A DNA stretch of 64,000 nt from Planctomycetota bacterium (lineage in GTDB: Bacteria > Planctomycetota > JACOTG01). Position numbers and translations under genes: made by a program. Where the stretch lies: the NCBI GenBank assembly GCA_016178505.1, contig JACOTG010000005.1, positions 40,772-104,771 on the forward strand, in the 5' to 3' direction. This document shows, piece by piece, positions 53,398 through 61,189 of this stretch. The notes beneath the pieces were generated by a model. That model made no database searches, was not told the DNA's origin, and saw only the letters and a program-made list of their open reading frames with translations. The stretch's first letter is position 1; every line of letters starts with the position of its first letter.

Positions 53398-53474
53398 CCC
53401 CTCCGATCCAAGTGCGGCAGGTCCGCCAGCTCGATGTGTGAACGGCCGCCCAATCTACCACACGCTCGTCGATT

Positions 53475-54323
53475 TCAGAGGCCACGAGCCTGAACGAGGA
53501 GCAGCCCCACCGGAAGCGCGAGAACCAGGCTGTCGAGGAGATCCAAGAAGCCGCCGAAGATGCCGAAGCTCGTGCGAGCCGACGAGTCCTTCACGCCCGC
53601 GCTTCGCTTCATCAGCGACTCGAGCAGATCGCCCAGCTGCGACGCGATCGAAATGGCAACGCCCGCGAACGCCGCGAAGAGAGGGCTGAACGTCTCTAGA
53701 TGAAAGGCGCGCGCGAGCCCGACCGCCGCCGCGACGGCGAGCACGACGCCGCCAATTGCTCCCTCGACGGTTTTGTTCGGGCTCACCGACTCGATGAGCT
53801 TCGTCCGCCCCATCGACTTGCCGACGACGTAGCCGCCGATGTCGGTCGCCTTCGCGACGAGCACCACCCAGTACGCCGCGAGCAAGCATTGGCGCGGCTC
53901 CGCCCCGGGAAGCTCGAGAATGGCGACGCCGGCGCTCGGGAGCCACGCCGCGTATGCGAATCCGGTCACGGTGGACGCGATTCGAGCAAGTGCACCCTCC
54001 CGCTGGTGGATCTTCGCCGACGTCATCAACAGGGCAACGAGAAGTCCGGACAAGACCACGAAGTCAGCATCGGGAAACGACGGACAGGTCTTCAAGACGA
54101 TGAGCCCGACGCCGGCGACCTGCCCGATCCCGGACGCCGGCGACATGCCTTTGTCCGCGAACAACGCGTATGTCTCCCGGAGAGCGAGAAGCACGATTCC
54201 GCAGAGCAGGATTTCCGTGGCGCGAACCGACCCGAGGGCGAGGTCGACGACGCAAACGCCGGCGAGAAAGAGGAGGAAGCAGAGACCAGTGAGGATCCGC
54301 GCGGGTACTTTACCCTTCGACAT
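53475..54323 (-). CDS. cdsA: Phosphatidate cytidylyltransferase, with a deviant signature
   Basis: CdsA makes CDP-diacylglycerol. The 282-residue protein has about seven hydrophobic segments and the conserved KATDIGGYVVGKSMGRTKLI, ESVSPNKTVEGAIGG and ASQLGDLLESLMKRSAGVKD. The terminal signature is usually KDSGxxLPGHGGxLDRxD; here it reads KDSSARTSFGIFGGFLDLLD, with His replaced by Phe and Arg by Leu. Related forms with a changed HGG exist in PVC bacteria, to my recollection. I chose ATG 54323, overlapping the uppS end by 14 nt. Confidence 0.85.
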   Translation of the reverse strand: MSKGKVPARILTGLCFLLFLAGVCVVDLALGSVRATEILLCGIVLLALRETYALFADKGMSPASGIGQVAGVGLIVLKTCPSFPDADFVVLSGLLVALLMTSAKIHQREGALARIASTVTGFAYAAWLPSAGVAILELPGAEPRQCLLAAYWVVLVAKATDIGGYVVGKSMGRTKLIESVSPNKTVEGAIGGVVLAVAAAVGLARAFHLETFSPLFAAFAGVAISIASQLGDLLESLMKRSAGVKDSSARTSFGIFGGFLDLLDSLVLALPVGLLLVQARGL

Positions 54324-55047
54324 TCGTCTCTTGCAGCCCGCCGAACTTTCGGACGCGCTTGGAGTAGGCCTCCAGAGCACGATGCAGCTCCTCTCGGCGG
54401 AAGTCGGGCCAACAGACCGAGCTGACGTAGATCTCCGCGTACGAGATCTGCCACAAGAGGAAGTTGGAGACCCGCATTTCGCCGGCCGTGCGAATCAAGA
54501 GGTCGGGCGGCGGCATCTCGGGCGCGTAGAGGCAGCGCTCGAATAGGGTCTCGTCGATCTGCTCGGGTGCGACTTTTCCTTCGCGAACGAGCGACGCGAT
54601 GCGACGCGTCGCGTCCAGGATTTCGGCGCGACCGCCGTAGTTGAGCGCGAGGCACAGAGTGAGCCCCGTGTTGTGCTTCGACATCTCGATCGTCCGATTC
54701 AACTCGTCGACGACGAAGGACGGCAGCTCGTGCAGGCGGCCGATCGCCGCAAAGCGGATGTTGTTTTCCTCGATCTCCTCGCGCTCGCTCACGAGGAACC
54801 GCTCGAGGAGCCGCATCAGGAATTCGACCTCGCGTTTCGGGCGCTTCCAGTTCTCGACCGAAAAGGCGTACAGCGTCAACTGGATGAGCCCGAGCCGCGC
54901 ACACTCTCGCGCGACCTCGCGAACGGATTGAATCCCCTCTTCGTGCCCGCGAACGCGCGGCAGATCGCGGGAGTGCGCCCAACGACCGTTGCCGTCCATG
55001 ATGATCGCGATGTGGCGCGGCCGTCGCCCGTCGTCCACGGGGTTCAC
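54310..55047 (-). CDS. uppS: Isoprenyl (undecaprenyl) diphosphate synthase
   Basis: This cis-prenyltransferase makes the C55 carrier lipid for cell-wall and LPS units. The 245-residue protein shows HIAIIMDGNGRWAHSR with catalytic Asp, RGHEEGIQSVREVARECARL, LYAFSVENWKRPKREVEFLM, NYGGRAEI, and PPDLLIRTAGEMRVSNFLLW. GTG 55047 overlaps the purA stop (GTGA). It uses products of the ispA/dxs route encoded ~20 kb away. Order uppS-cdsA is widely conserved. Confidence 0.95.
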   Translation of the reverse strand: MNPVDDGRRPRHIAIIMDGNGRWAHSRDLPRVRGHEEGIQSVREVARECARLGLIQLTLYAFSVENWKRPKREVEFLMRLLERFLVSEREEIEENNIRFAAIGRLHELPSFVVDELNRTIEMSKHNTGLTLCLALNYGGRAEILDATRRIASLVREGKVAPEQIDETLFERCLYAPEMPPPDLLIRTAGEMRVSNFLLWQISYAEIYVSSVCWPDFRREELHRALEAYSKRVRKFGGLQETNVEG

Positions 55048-56318
55048 CTCACGATCGTCTGCTCGCGCTCGGGCCCGACCGAGACGTGCGAGAACGGGAT
55101 TTCCAAGTGCTCCTCGAGATACTGCACGTAGCGCTTCGCTTCAACTGGAAGGTCGCGGTAATTTCGGATCCCGCTGACGTCGCCATCGAACCCTGGGAGC
55201 TTTTCGTACCGTGGCACCGCGCGCTCGAGCACCGAGACGTTTCCCGGGAATCGGGTTGTCTCGCCATTCGGCAGTCCGTATGCGACGCACACCGGGATCT
55301 CGGAGAGTCCAGCCAAGACGTCGAGCTTCGTGAGCACGCCCGCGTCGAATCCGTTCAGCTCGCACGAATACCGGCACGCCACGAGGTCGAACCAACCGCA
55401 ACGGCGTGGCCGGCCGGTCGTCGAGCCGAACTCACCGCCCCGCTCGCGAAGTCGCTTGCCGAGATCACCGGGATCCTCGGTGGGGAACGGACCCGCTCCG
55501 ACCCTCGTCGTGTATGCCTTGAAGATTCCGATGACCCGTTCGACGTCCCGGGGCGGGATCCCCACGCCGACCGTGACGCCGCCCGTGATCGGATGCGAGG
55601 AGGTCACGAACGGATAGGTGCCGAAGTCGATGTCGAGAAGCGCGCCCTGCGCTCCCTCGAAGAACAATCGCTCGCCTCGACGCTTGGCGTCGCCGACCAT
55701 CGCGAAGGTGTCGCTCACGAACGGACGTAGGCGCTTCGCGCATTCCAGATACTCGGCCACGATCGCTCCGGCATCGAGCGGCTTCGCGCGATACAGCCCC
55801 GTGATGAGCGCGTTCTTCTCCTCGACGTTCCGCTCGACATGTCGACGAAAAGCATCGGGCTCGCTCATCTCCGCGACGCGCACGCCGATTCGCGACGCGC
55901 GGTCGGCGTAGGCAGGCCCGATTCCTCGCGCGGTCGTGCCGATGCGATTCTCGCCGCGACGCAGCTCGGCGAGCTTGTCGAGCTCGACGTGATAGGGAAA
56001 GACCAAGTGCGCGCGATCGGATAGGAAGAGTCTTCCCGCGACTTTCACGCCGCGCGACTCGAGGCCGTCGATTTCCTCGAGGAGGTGGCGAGGATCCACC
56101 ACGACGCCGGTCGCGATGACACAGCGGACGTGGGGATGGAGGATGCCCGACGGCACGAGGTGTAGGACGAACTTCTCGTTGCCGAGCCAGACGGTGTGGC
56201 CCGCGTTGCTCCCGCCGTGGTATCGAACGACCCAGTCGGCGTCCGCCGAGAGTAGATCGAGGACCTTTCCCTTGCCCTCGTCGCCCCACTGGGCGCCAAT
56301 CACGCAGACGGTCGGCAT
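55044..56318 (-). CDS. purA: Adenylosuccinate synthetase
   Basis: PurA joins IMP and aspartate with GTP in AMP synthesis. The 424-residue protein has CVIGAQWGDEGKGKVLDLL, RYHGGSNAGHTVWLG, GTTARGIGPAYADRASR, FEGAQGALLDIDFGTYPFVT, VGAGPFPTE and STTGRPRRCGWFDL. ATG 56318 matches the conserved N-terminus; an in-frame extension to 56369 is not conserved. It heads purA-uppS-cdsA from a strong promoter with a leader of about 210 nt. Confidence 0.95.
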   Translation of the reverse strand: MPTVCVIGAQWGDEGKGKVLDLLSADADWVVRYHGGSNAGHTVWLGNEKFVLHLVPSGILHPHVRCVIATGVVVDPRHLLEEIDGLESRGVKVAGRLFLSDRAHLVFPYHVELDKLAELRRGENRIGTTARGIGPAYADRASRIGVRVAEMSEPDAFRRHVERNVEEKNALITGLYRAKPLDAGAIVAEYLECAKRLRPFVSDTFAMVGDAKRRGERLFFEGAQGALLDIDFGTYPFVTSSHPITGGVTVGVGIPPRDVERVIGIFKAYTTRVGAGPFPTEDPGDLGKRLRERGGEFGSTTGRPRRCGWFDLVACRYSCELNGFDAGVLTKLDVLAGLSEIPVCVAYGLPNGETTRFPGNVSVLERAVPRYEKLPGFDGDVSGIRNYRDLPVEAKRYVQYLEEHLEIPFSHVSVGPEREQTIVR

Positions 56319-56533
56319 CCGGCGGATCGCCCTCACGTTGCCCTGGGAAACAGTGACCCGCAGCCGCAATGCCCGCGTCCCGAGAATCGATCGCGCCTCA
56401 CGGCAAACGACAAAATCCCTTGCCGACGGGACGCACGAGCCGGGCCCGACGGAGCGGCGGGGAGAGACGGCTCCGATCGCAAACCCTCGATCACCGGTCG
56501 GAACCGCAGGTCAAAAAGATCCAAAAGAGCGGA

Positions 56534-56562
56534 ATGCTAGGGAGCACCGCGGAGCGTGTCAA
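56534..56562 (-). promoter_or_regulatory. Promoter of the purA-uppS-cdsA operon
   Basis: On the minus strand, a perfect TTGACA (56557-56562) and TAGCAT (56534-56539) have 17-nt spacing. The transcript would start near 56527, leaving a leader of about 210 nt before purA that carries no recognised riboswitch. Confidence 0.6.
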
Positions 56563-56593
56563 GGCGAAAACGAGGCCCGCCCGCGAGTCGCGC

Positions 56594-57739
56594 TCAGCGT
56601 TTTACGCGCTGGATCAGCTCGGCGAACTCGCGGAAGAGGTAGAGCGAGTCGTGCGGTCCCGGCGAGGCCTCCGGATGGAATTGAACCGAGAACGCAGGTA
56701 GCCGTTTGTGGCGGAGCCCTTCGAGCGTCTGATCATTGAGGTTGACGTGCGTCACCTCGACCTCGTCGGGATCGAGCGTCTTCGCGTTCGCGGCGAAGCC
56801 GTGGTTTTGCGACGTGATCTCCACGCGGCCCGTGCGTTCGTTGCGGACGGGTTGGTTCGCCCCGTGATGCCCGAACTTCATCTTGTAGATCTTCGCGCCG
56901 AGTGCGAGCGACAGGATCTGATGTCCGAGGCAGATGCCGAACAGCGGCACTTCGCGATCGAGAATCCCCTTCGCGCAATCGATCGCGTAAGTCAGCGGCT
57001 CGGGGTCGCCCGGCCCGTTCGAGAGAAGGACGCCGTCCGGATCGTGCGCCAGAACGGATGCGGCCGTCGATTCGCCGGGAACGACGATCACCTCGAACCC
57101 GGACGCGACGAGCGAGCGCAGGATGTTGGCCTTGACGCCGTAGTCGACCACGACGACGCGAAGCCCGCGTCCAACCGGCTCGAGGAGATCCGCCACGAGC
57201 GGGTTCGAGTATCCCTCCACCCACGGAGACGTCTCGCGTCGCGTGACCTCTCGAACGAGGTCGCGTCCCACGAGCGACGGCGCCGCAGCCGCGCTTTGTT
57301 TGAGCCGCTCGACGTCGAGGCTTTTGCCGTCGGGCGACGATGCGATCATCGCGTCCATGGCGCCTCTCTCGCGAAGTCGCGTCGTGAGCGCGCGCGTATC
57401 GATGCCTTCGATCCCGACGACGCGATGGCCCCGCAGGTAATCCTCCAGCGCCGCGGTCGCGCGAAAGTTCGAAGGCGAACGCGAAACCTCTCGGACGACG
57501 AATCCCTCGAGGTGCGGTCGCGGCGACTCGACGTCCTCCGCGTTCGTCCCGTAGTTGCCGATGTGGGGATACGTCATCGTGACGATCTGACCCTTGTACG
57601 ACGGGTCCGTGAGGATCTCCTGATATCCCGTCATCGCGGTGTTGAAGACGACCTCACCGACCGCTTCGCCGCGGTGCCCGAAGGCTCGCCCGCGAAAGAC
57701 GGTTCCGTCTCGCAGGACCAACAGGGCTTCGTCAGCCAC
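56594..57739 (-). CDS. carA: Carbamoyl-phosphate synthase small subunit (glutaminase)
   Basis: CarA hydrolyses glutamine to supply ammonia to the large subunit. The N-domain has GTVFRGRAFGHRGEAVGEVV, FNTAMTGYQEILTDPSYKGQ and GNYGTNAEDVES. The class I amidotransferase domain has LLSNGPGDPEPL, PLFGICLGHQILSLALGA (Cys nucleophile), and SVQFHPEASPGPHDS (His, Glu). I prefer GTG 57739, which gives the family start ADEALLVLRDG and only an 8-nt overlap with larB; an ATG at 57787 would add 16 residues. carB is not in the window. Confidence 0.94.
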   Translation of the reverse strand: MADEALLVLRDGTVFRGRAFGHRGEAVGEVVFNTAMTGYQEILTDPSYKGQIVTMTYPHIGNYGTNAEDVESPRPHLEGFVVREVSRSPSNFRATAALEDYLRGHRVVGIEGIDTRALTTRLRERGAMDAMIASSPDGKSLDVERLKQSAAAAPSLVGRDLVREVTRRETSPWVEGYSNPLVADLLEPVGRGLRVVVVDYGVKANILRSLVASGFEVIVVPGESTAASVLAHDPDGVLLSNGPGDPEPLTYAIDCAKGILDREVPLFGICLGHQILSLALGAKIYKMKFGHHGANQPVRNERTGRVEITSQNHGFAANAKTLDPDEVEVTHVNLNDQTLEGLRHKRLPAFSVQFHPEASPGPHDSLYLFREFAELIQRVKR

Positions 57740-58523
57740 GCCGATTCGCTCCGCCACCTCGTTCGTCCCCGTTCGCCGGAGGTGCATTGATCAGAGCCGC
57801 GAGGTATCCGGCTCCGAACCCGTTGTCGATGTTCACGACGGCGATCCCGGCCGCACAACTCGACAGCATCGTGAGAAGCGGTCCGAAGCCGCCGAGCGAC
57901 GCGCCGTATCCGATGCTCGTAGGCACCGCAATCACCGGGCAGTCGACCAGACCGGCGACCACCGACGGAAGGGCGCCCTCCATGCCTGCCGCGACGACGA
58001 TGACACGCGCGCGTTGGAGCGACTCGCGGCAAGCGAACAACCGGTGGATCCCCGCGACGCCGACATCGTAGATGCGCTCCACGGAGCTGTCCATGATCTC
58101 GGCCGTGACCGCCGCTTCTTCCCCGATCGGGATGTCCGCCGAGCCCGCAGTCACGACGAGCACCCGCCCCGCGGGAGCCGCGGCGGGCGCGCGGCGGACG
58201 GTCACGGCGCGTGCGCGCTCGTGGTGCACGGCGTCGGGAAACGCCGCGCGCAAGGCGGCGGCATGTTCCGGCGTCGCGCGTGTCGCGAGGAGCTTGCCTC
58301 CGTGCGCCAGGATCTCGTGCGCGATGGCCACCGCCTCGTCCGCGAGCTTTCCGGGACAGTAGATGACCTCCGGAAACCCGCACCGAGCGGCGCGCTGGCG
58401 ATCGACGCGAGCAAAACCGAGGTTTGCCGCTTCGAGGAAGTGCAGCTTCCCGATCGCGTCGTCGATCGACAGCTGTCCCGCGCTCACCTGAGCGAGAAGC
58501 CCACGGAGTCCGTCCTTGTCCAT
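57732..58523 (-). CDS. larB: Nickel-pincer cofactor synthesis protein LarB
   Basis: LarB carboxylates and hydrolyses nicotinic acid adenine dinucleotide, the first step toward the nickel-pincer nucleotide of lactate racemase and related enzymes. The 263-residue protein has the family N-part (DRQRAARCGFPEVIYCPGK) and the PurE-like C-domain (VLVVTAGSADIPIGEEAAVT, DVGVAGIHRLF, VVAAGMEGALPSVVAGLVDC, VPTSIGYGASLGGFGPLLTM). The length is normal. larA, larC and larE are not in the window. Confidence 0.93.
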   Translation of the reverse strand: MDKDGLRGLLAQVSAGQLSIDDAIGKLHFLEAANLGFARVDRQRAARCGFPEVIYCPGKLADEAVAIAHEILAHGGKLLATRATPEHAAALRAAFPDAVHHERARAVTVRRAPAAAPAGRVLVVTAGSADIPIGEEAAVTAEIMDSSVERIYDVGVAGIHRLFACRESLQRARVIVVAAGMEGALPSVVAGLVDCPVIAVPTSIGYGASLGGFGPLLTMLSSCAAGIAVVNIDNGFGAGYLAALINAPPANGDERGGGANRRG

Positions 58524-58595
58524 CGGCTAGGTCCGTGCGCGAGTGGCCCGGTGAACATGCCTGAACTCTCGGACGCCTGATTCTCGTTCCATCGA

Positions 58596-59663
58596 TTACA
58601 CCTCCGCACGAATGGGCGTCGGATCGGCTTCGATGGAGAGGTCGTCCTCGAGCCCCGCGTCGAGTCGGCGCGCGCCGAGACCGGCGATCATCGCTGCGTT
58701 GTCCGTGCAGAGGCTCATCGGTGGAATGCAGACGCGCACGCTTCGAGGCGCTCGTCGCGCGAGCGCTTCACGGAGCGCGCCGTTCGCTGCGACGCCGCCC
58801 GAGATCGCTACCGTCGGCACACGGAACGCGGCCGCAGCCGCAAGCGTCCGCTCGACGAGCACGTCGACCATCGCCGCTTGGAAGCTCGCCGCGACGTCGG
58901 CCACGTTCACGTCCGGGCGAAGTGCGCCCCCCTTCGGCGCGTTCTGCCCGCGACAATGATAGAGGACCGCGGTCTTGATTCCGCTGAACGAGAAGTCGAA
59001 CGAGCCCGCGCCGAAGCCGGAACGCGGGAACGCGAACGCCTTCGGGTTCCCATCTTTCGCCGCGCATTCCACGCGCGGTCCGCCTGGATAACCGAGGCCG
59101 AGGATCGATCCCACCTTGTCGAACGCTTCACCCGCCGCGTCGTCGACCGTGGATCCCACCAGCCGCAGCTCGAGCGGCGAACGCGAAACGTAGATCGCCG
59201 TGTGGCCTCCCGACGCGACGAGCACGACGTGCGGGTACTCGGCGTCGGGATGCGCCATGCGAACCGCGTAGACGTGGCCGTGGATGTGATTCACCGCCGT
59301 GAACGGGAGGTCCCATGCAAAGGCCAGCGCCTTCGCCGCGGAAAGTCCGACGAGGAGCGCGCCGACGAGACCAGGACCGTACGTCGCCGCGATGCCGGTG
59401 AGCTGCTCGCGCGCCACCGAGGCCTTCGCCAGCGATTCCTGGACGACGGGGAGGATCGTTTCGAGATGAGCGCGGCACGCCACCTCCGGGACGACGCCGC
59501 CCCAACGTTCGTGCAGCTTCGACTGCGAAGCCACGATGCTCGATAGGATGCGGTCCGTGCCGCCGTCGTCCGTGCGAGCGACGACCGCCGCCGCGGTTTC
59601 GTCGCACGACGTCTCGATCCCGAGGACCACCGGGCGCTCGACCGCCCGCGTCTCCGGGCTCAA
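58596..59663 (-). CDS. tsaD: tRNA N6-adenosine threonylcarbamoyltransferase
   Basis: TsaD transfers threonylcarbamoyl to A37 of ANN-decoding tRNAs. The 355-residue protein shows VLGIETSCDETAAAVVART, GGVVPEVACRAHLETILPVV, the metal-binding HIHGHVYAV, LVASGGHTAIY, DDAAGEAFDKVGSILGLGYP, FSFSGIKTAVLYH and AISGGVAANGALREAL. The start is TTG 59663, overlapping the protease stop (TTGA); it is the first start that keeps the whole N-terminus. It sits ~70 nt upstream of larB. Confidence 0.95.
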   Translation of the reverse strand: MSPETRAVERPVVLGIETSCDETAAAVVARTDDGGTDRILSSIVASQSKLHERWGGVVPEVACRAHLETILPVVQESLAKASVAREQLTGIAATYGPGLVGALLVGLSAAKALAFAWDLPFTAVNHIHGHVYAVRMAHPDAEYPHVVLVASGGHTAIYVSRSPLELRLVGSTVDDAAGEAFDKVGSILGLGYPGGPRVECAAKDGNPKAFAFPRSGFGAGSFDFSFSGIKTAVLYHCRGQNAPKGGALRPDVNVADVAASFQAAMVDVLVERTLAAAAAFRVPTVAISGGVAANGALREALARRAPRSVRVCIPPMSLCTDNAAMIAGLGARRLDAGLEDDLSIEADPTPIRAEV

Positions 59664-61057
59664 TGGTCGTCCTCCCCGCCCTGGTCGTCGTCGGATACCG
59701 AGCTCTTCGCCTTCGCGTCGGGCGAGGACGCGACCAGTGCCTGCGTCGCCGGCTCGCCGCGCAGGAGCGCGAGCGCTTGCTCGATCTCGCGATCCGCGAC
59801 CCGTTGGGTGTCCCTGCTGTCGCTGCCCGATCCGAGGACGTCCTCGAGCGCGCGCAGCCGCCCGATGCGAACGGCAGCGGCGTGCGTCTCCGCGTCGTTC
59901 AGCGTCACCTCCACGTCCGGCAGGATGCCTCCGCTGCCGACTCGATCCGAATCGACGCCGACGAGCTTCTCGATGCACCGACCGGATGGCGTGTAGTACC
60001 GCGCGGTCGTCAGCTTCACGAGCGCGCGATCGCCGTCGAACGGAACCGTGGTCTGAACGACACCTTTCCCGAATGTGCGCGATCCGACGAGGAGCGCGCG
60101 GCGGTGATCTTGCAGCGCGCCTGCGACGACCTCGGATGCGCTCGCGCTCTCGCCGTTCACGAGCAGGATGACCGTGACGTCGGCCGGGATCGTCGGCTTG
60201 CCGGACGCGTCGTACTCCAGCCGCGAGGCCGGATCGCGCCCCTTGGTCGTCACGATGACGCCGGCGGCGAGGAATCGATCCGCGAGGTCGGTCGCCGACT
60301 TGAGAAGGCCGCCCGGATTGAAGCGAAGGTCGAGGATCATCGCCTTCATGCCGCGCTTCAAGAGCCACGATGCCGCGGCGTCGAAGTCTCGCGGAGTGTT
60401 TTCGTTGAAGCCGCGGACGTGCACGTATCCGATGCCCCGCTCGGCGTCGAGGATCGCGGGGCCTCGAACGCTGTTGTCGTGAATGTGCTCCCGCACGATC
60501 GTGACGTCGCGCGGCCCTTGATCGCCGGGGCGTTGCACACGAAGGGCCACCGCGGTTCCGATCTTCCCTCGCAAGCGCTTCTTCACGCGCTCCAGGTCTT
60601 GGTTCGTTCGGATGGGATCGATCGGCTGGCCGTCGGTGGAGACGATGCAATCGCCGCTTCGGATTCCGGCGCGGTCTGACGGCGATCCGTTGAGCGCGTA
60701 CAGCACGACCACGCCCGGCCCGCGCTGCGCCGTGTCGATGACGATGCCGATGCCGGTGAACTCGCCTTCGGTCTCTTCGCGGAACTCGGACTTGGCTTCG
60801 GGACCGAAGAACTCGGAGTAGGGATCGAGCGACTTGAGCATCCCGTCGATCCCTTCGTAGGCGAGCTTCCTCGAATCGACCTCGCTGACGTACTTTTCGC
60901 GAATCAGCTCGAGCGCTTCGCCGACGATCCGGCCGTCTCGTCCGCCGCTCGGGGCCACCCCGCCCCGCGTCGCGATCACGAGGATCACGCCGACGACGAG
61001 GATCAGAACGGGCAACGTCAGTCCGCTCGACAGCCAACCCTTGTTTGGTTCGTTCAT
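59660..61057 (-). CDS. S41-family C-terminal processing protease
   Basis: The 465-residue Ctp-type protease is anchored by a helix (LTLPVLILVVGVILVIA). A PDZ domain at ~85-170 (GEFTGIGIVIDTAQRGPGV, DRAGIRSGDCIVSTDGQPI) is followed by the S41 domain. The catalytic Ser lies in LLVNGESASASEVVAGALQD and the Lys in GSRTFGKGVVQTTVPF; RFNPGGLLKSATDLADRF is a family block. It probably trims or degrades envelope proteins. ATG 61057. The C-terminal 60 residues are acidic and nonconserved. Its stop overlaps the tsaD TTG. Confidence 0.92.
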   Translation of the reverse strand: MNEPNKGWLSSGLTLPVLILVVGVILVIATRGGVAPSGGRDGRIVGEALELIREKYVSEVDSRKLAYEGIDGMLKSLDPYSEFFGPEAKSEFREETEGEFTGIGIVIDTAQRGPGVVVLYALNGSPSDRAGIRSGDCIVSTDGQPIDPIRTNQDLERVKKRLRGKIGTAVALRVQRPGDQGPRDVTIVREHIHDNSVRGPAILDAERGIGYVHVRGFNENTPRDFDAAASWLLKRGMKAMILDLRFNPGGLLKSATDLADRFLAAGVIVTTKGRDPASRLEYDASGKPTIPADVTVILLVNGESASASEVVAGALQDHRRALLVGSRTFGKGVVQTTVPFDGDRALVKLTTARYYTPSGRCIEKLVGVDSDRVGSGGILPDVEVTLNDAETHAAAVRIGRLRALEDVLGSGSDSRDTQRVADREIEQALALLRGEPATQALVASSPDAKAKSSVSDDDQGGEDDH

Positions 61058-61189
61058 GGCTCGACAGTCCGGTGCACGGGCCCGCGTTCACGACCCAGGG
61101 ATTTCGGCGATTCGGCGCGCCGGGCACGCGCGCGACGACCACCGCCACGGAATCCGCAAACGCGGGATTCTGCCATACGGCGCGGGAGT

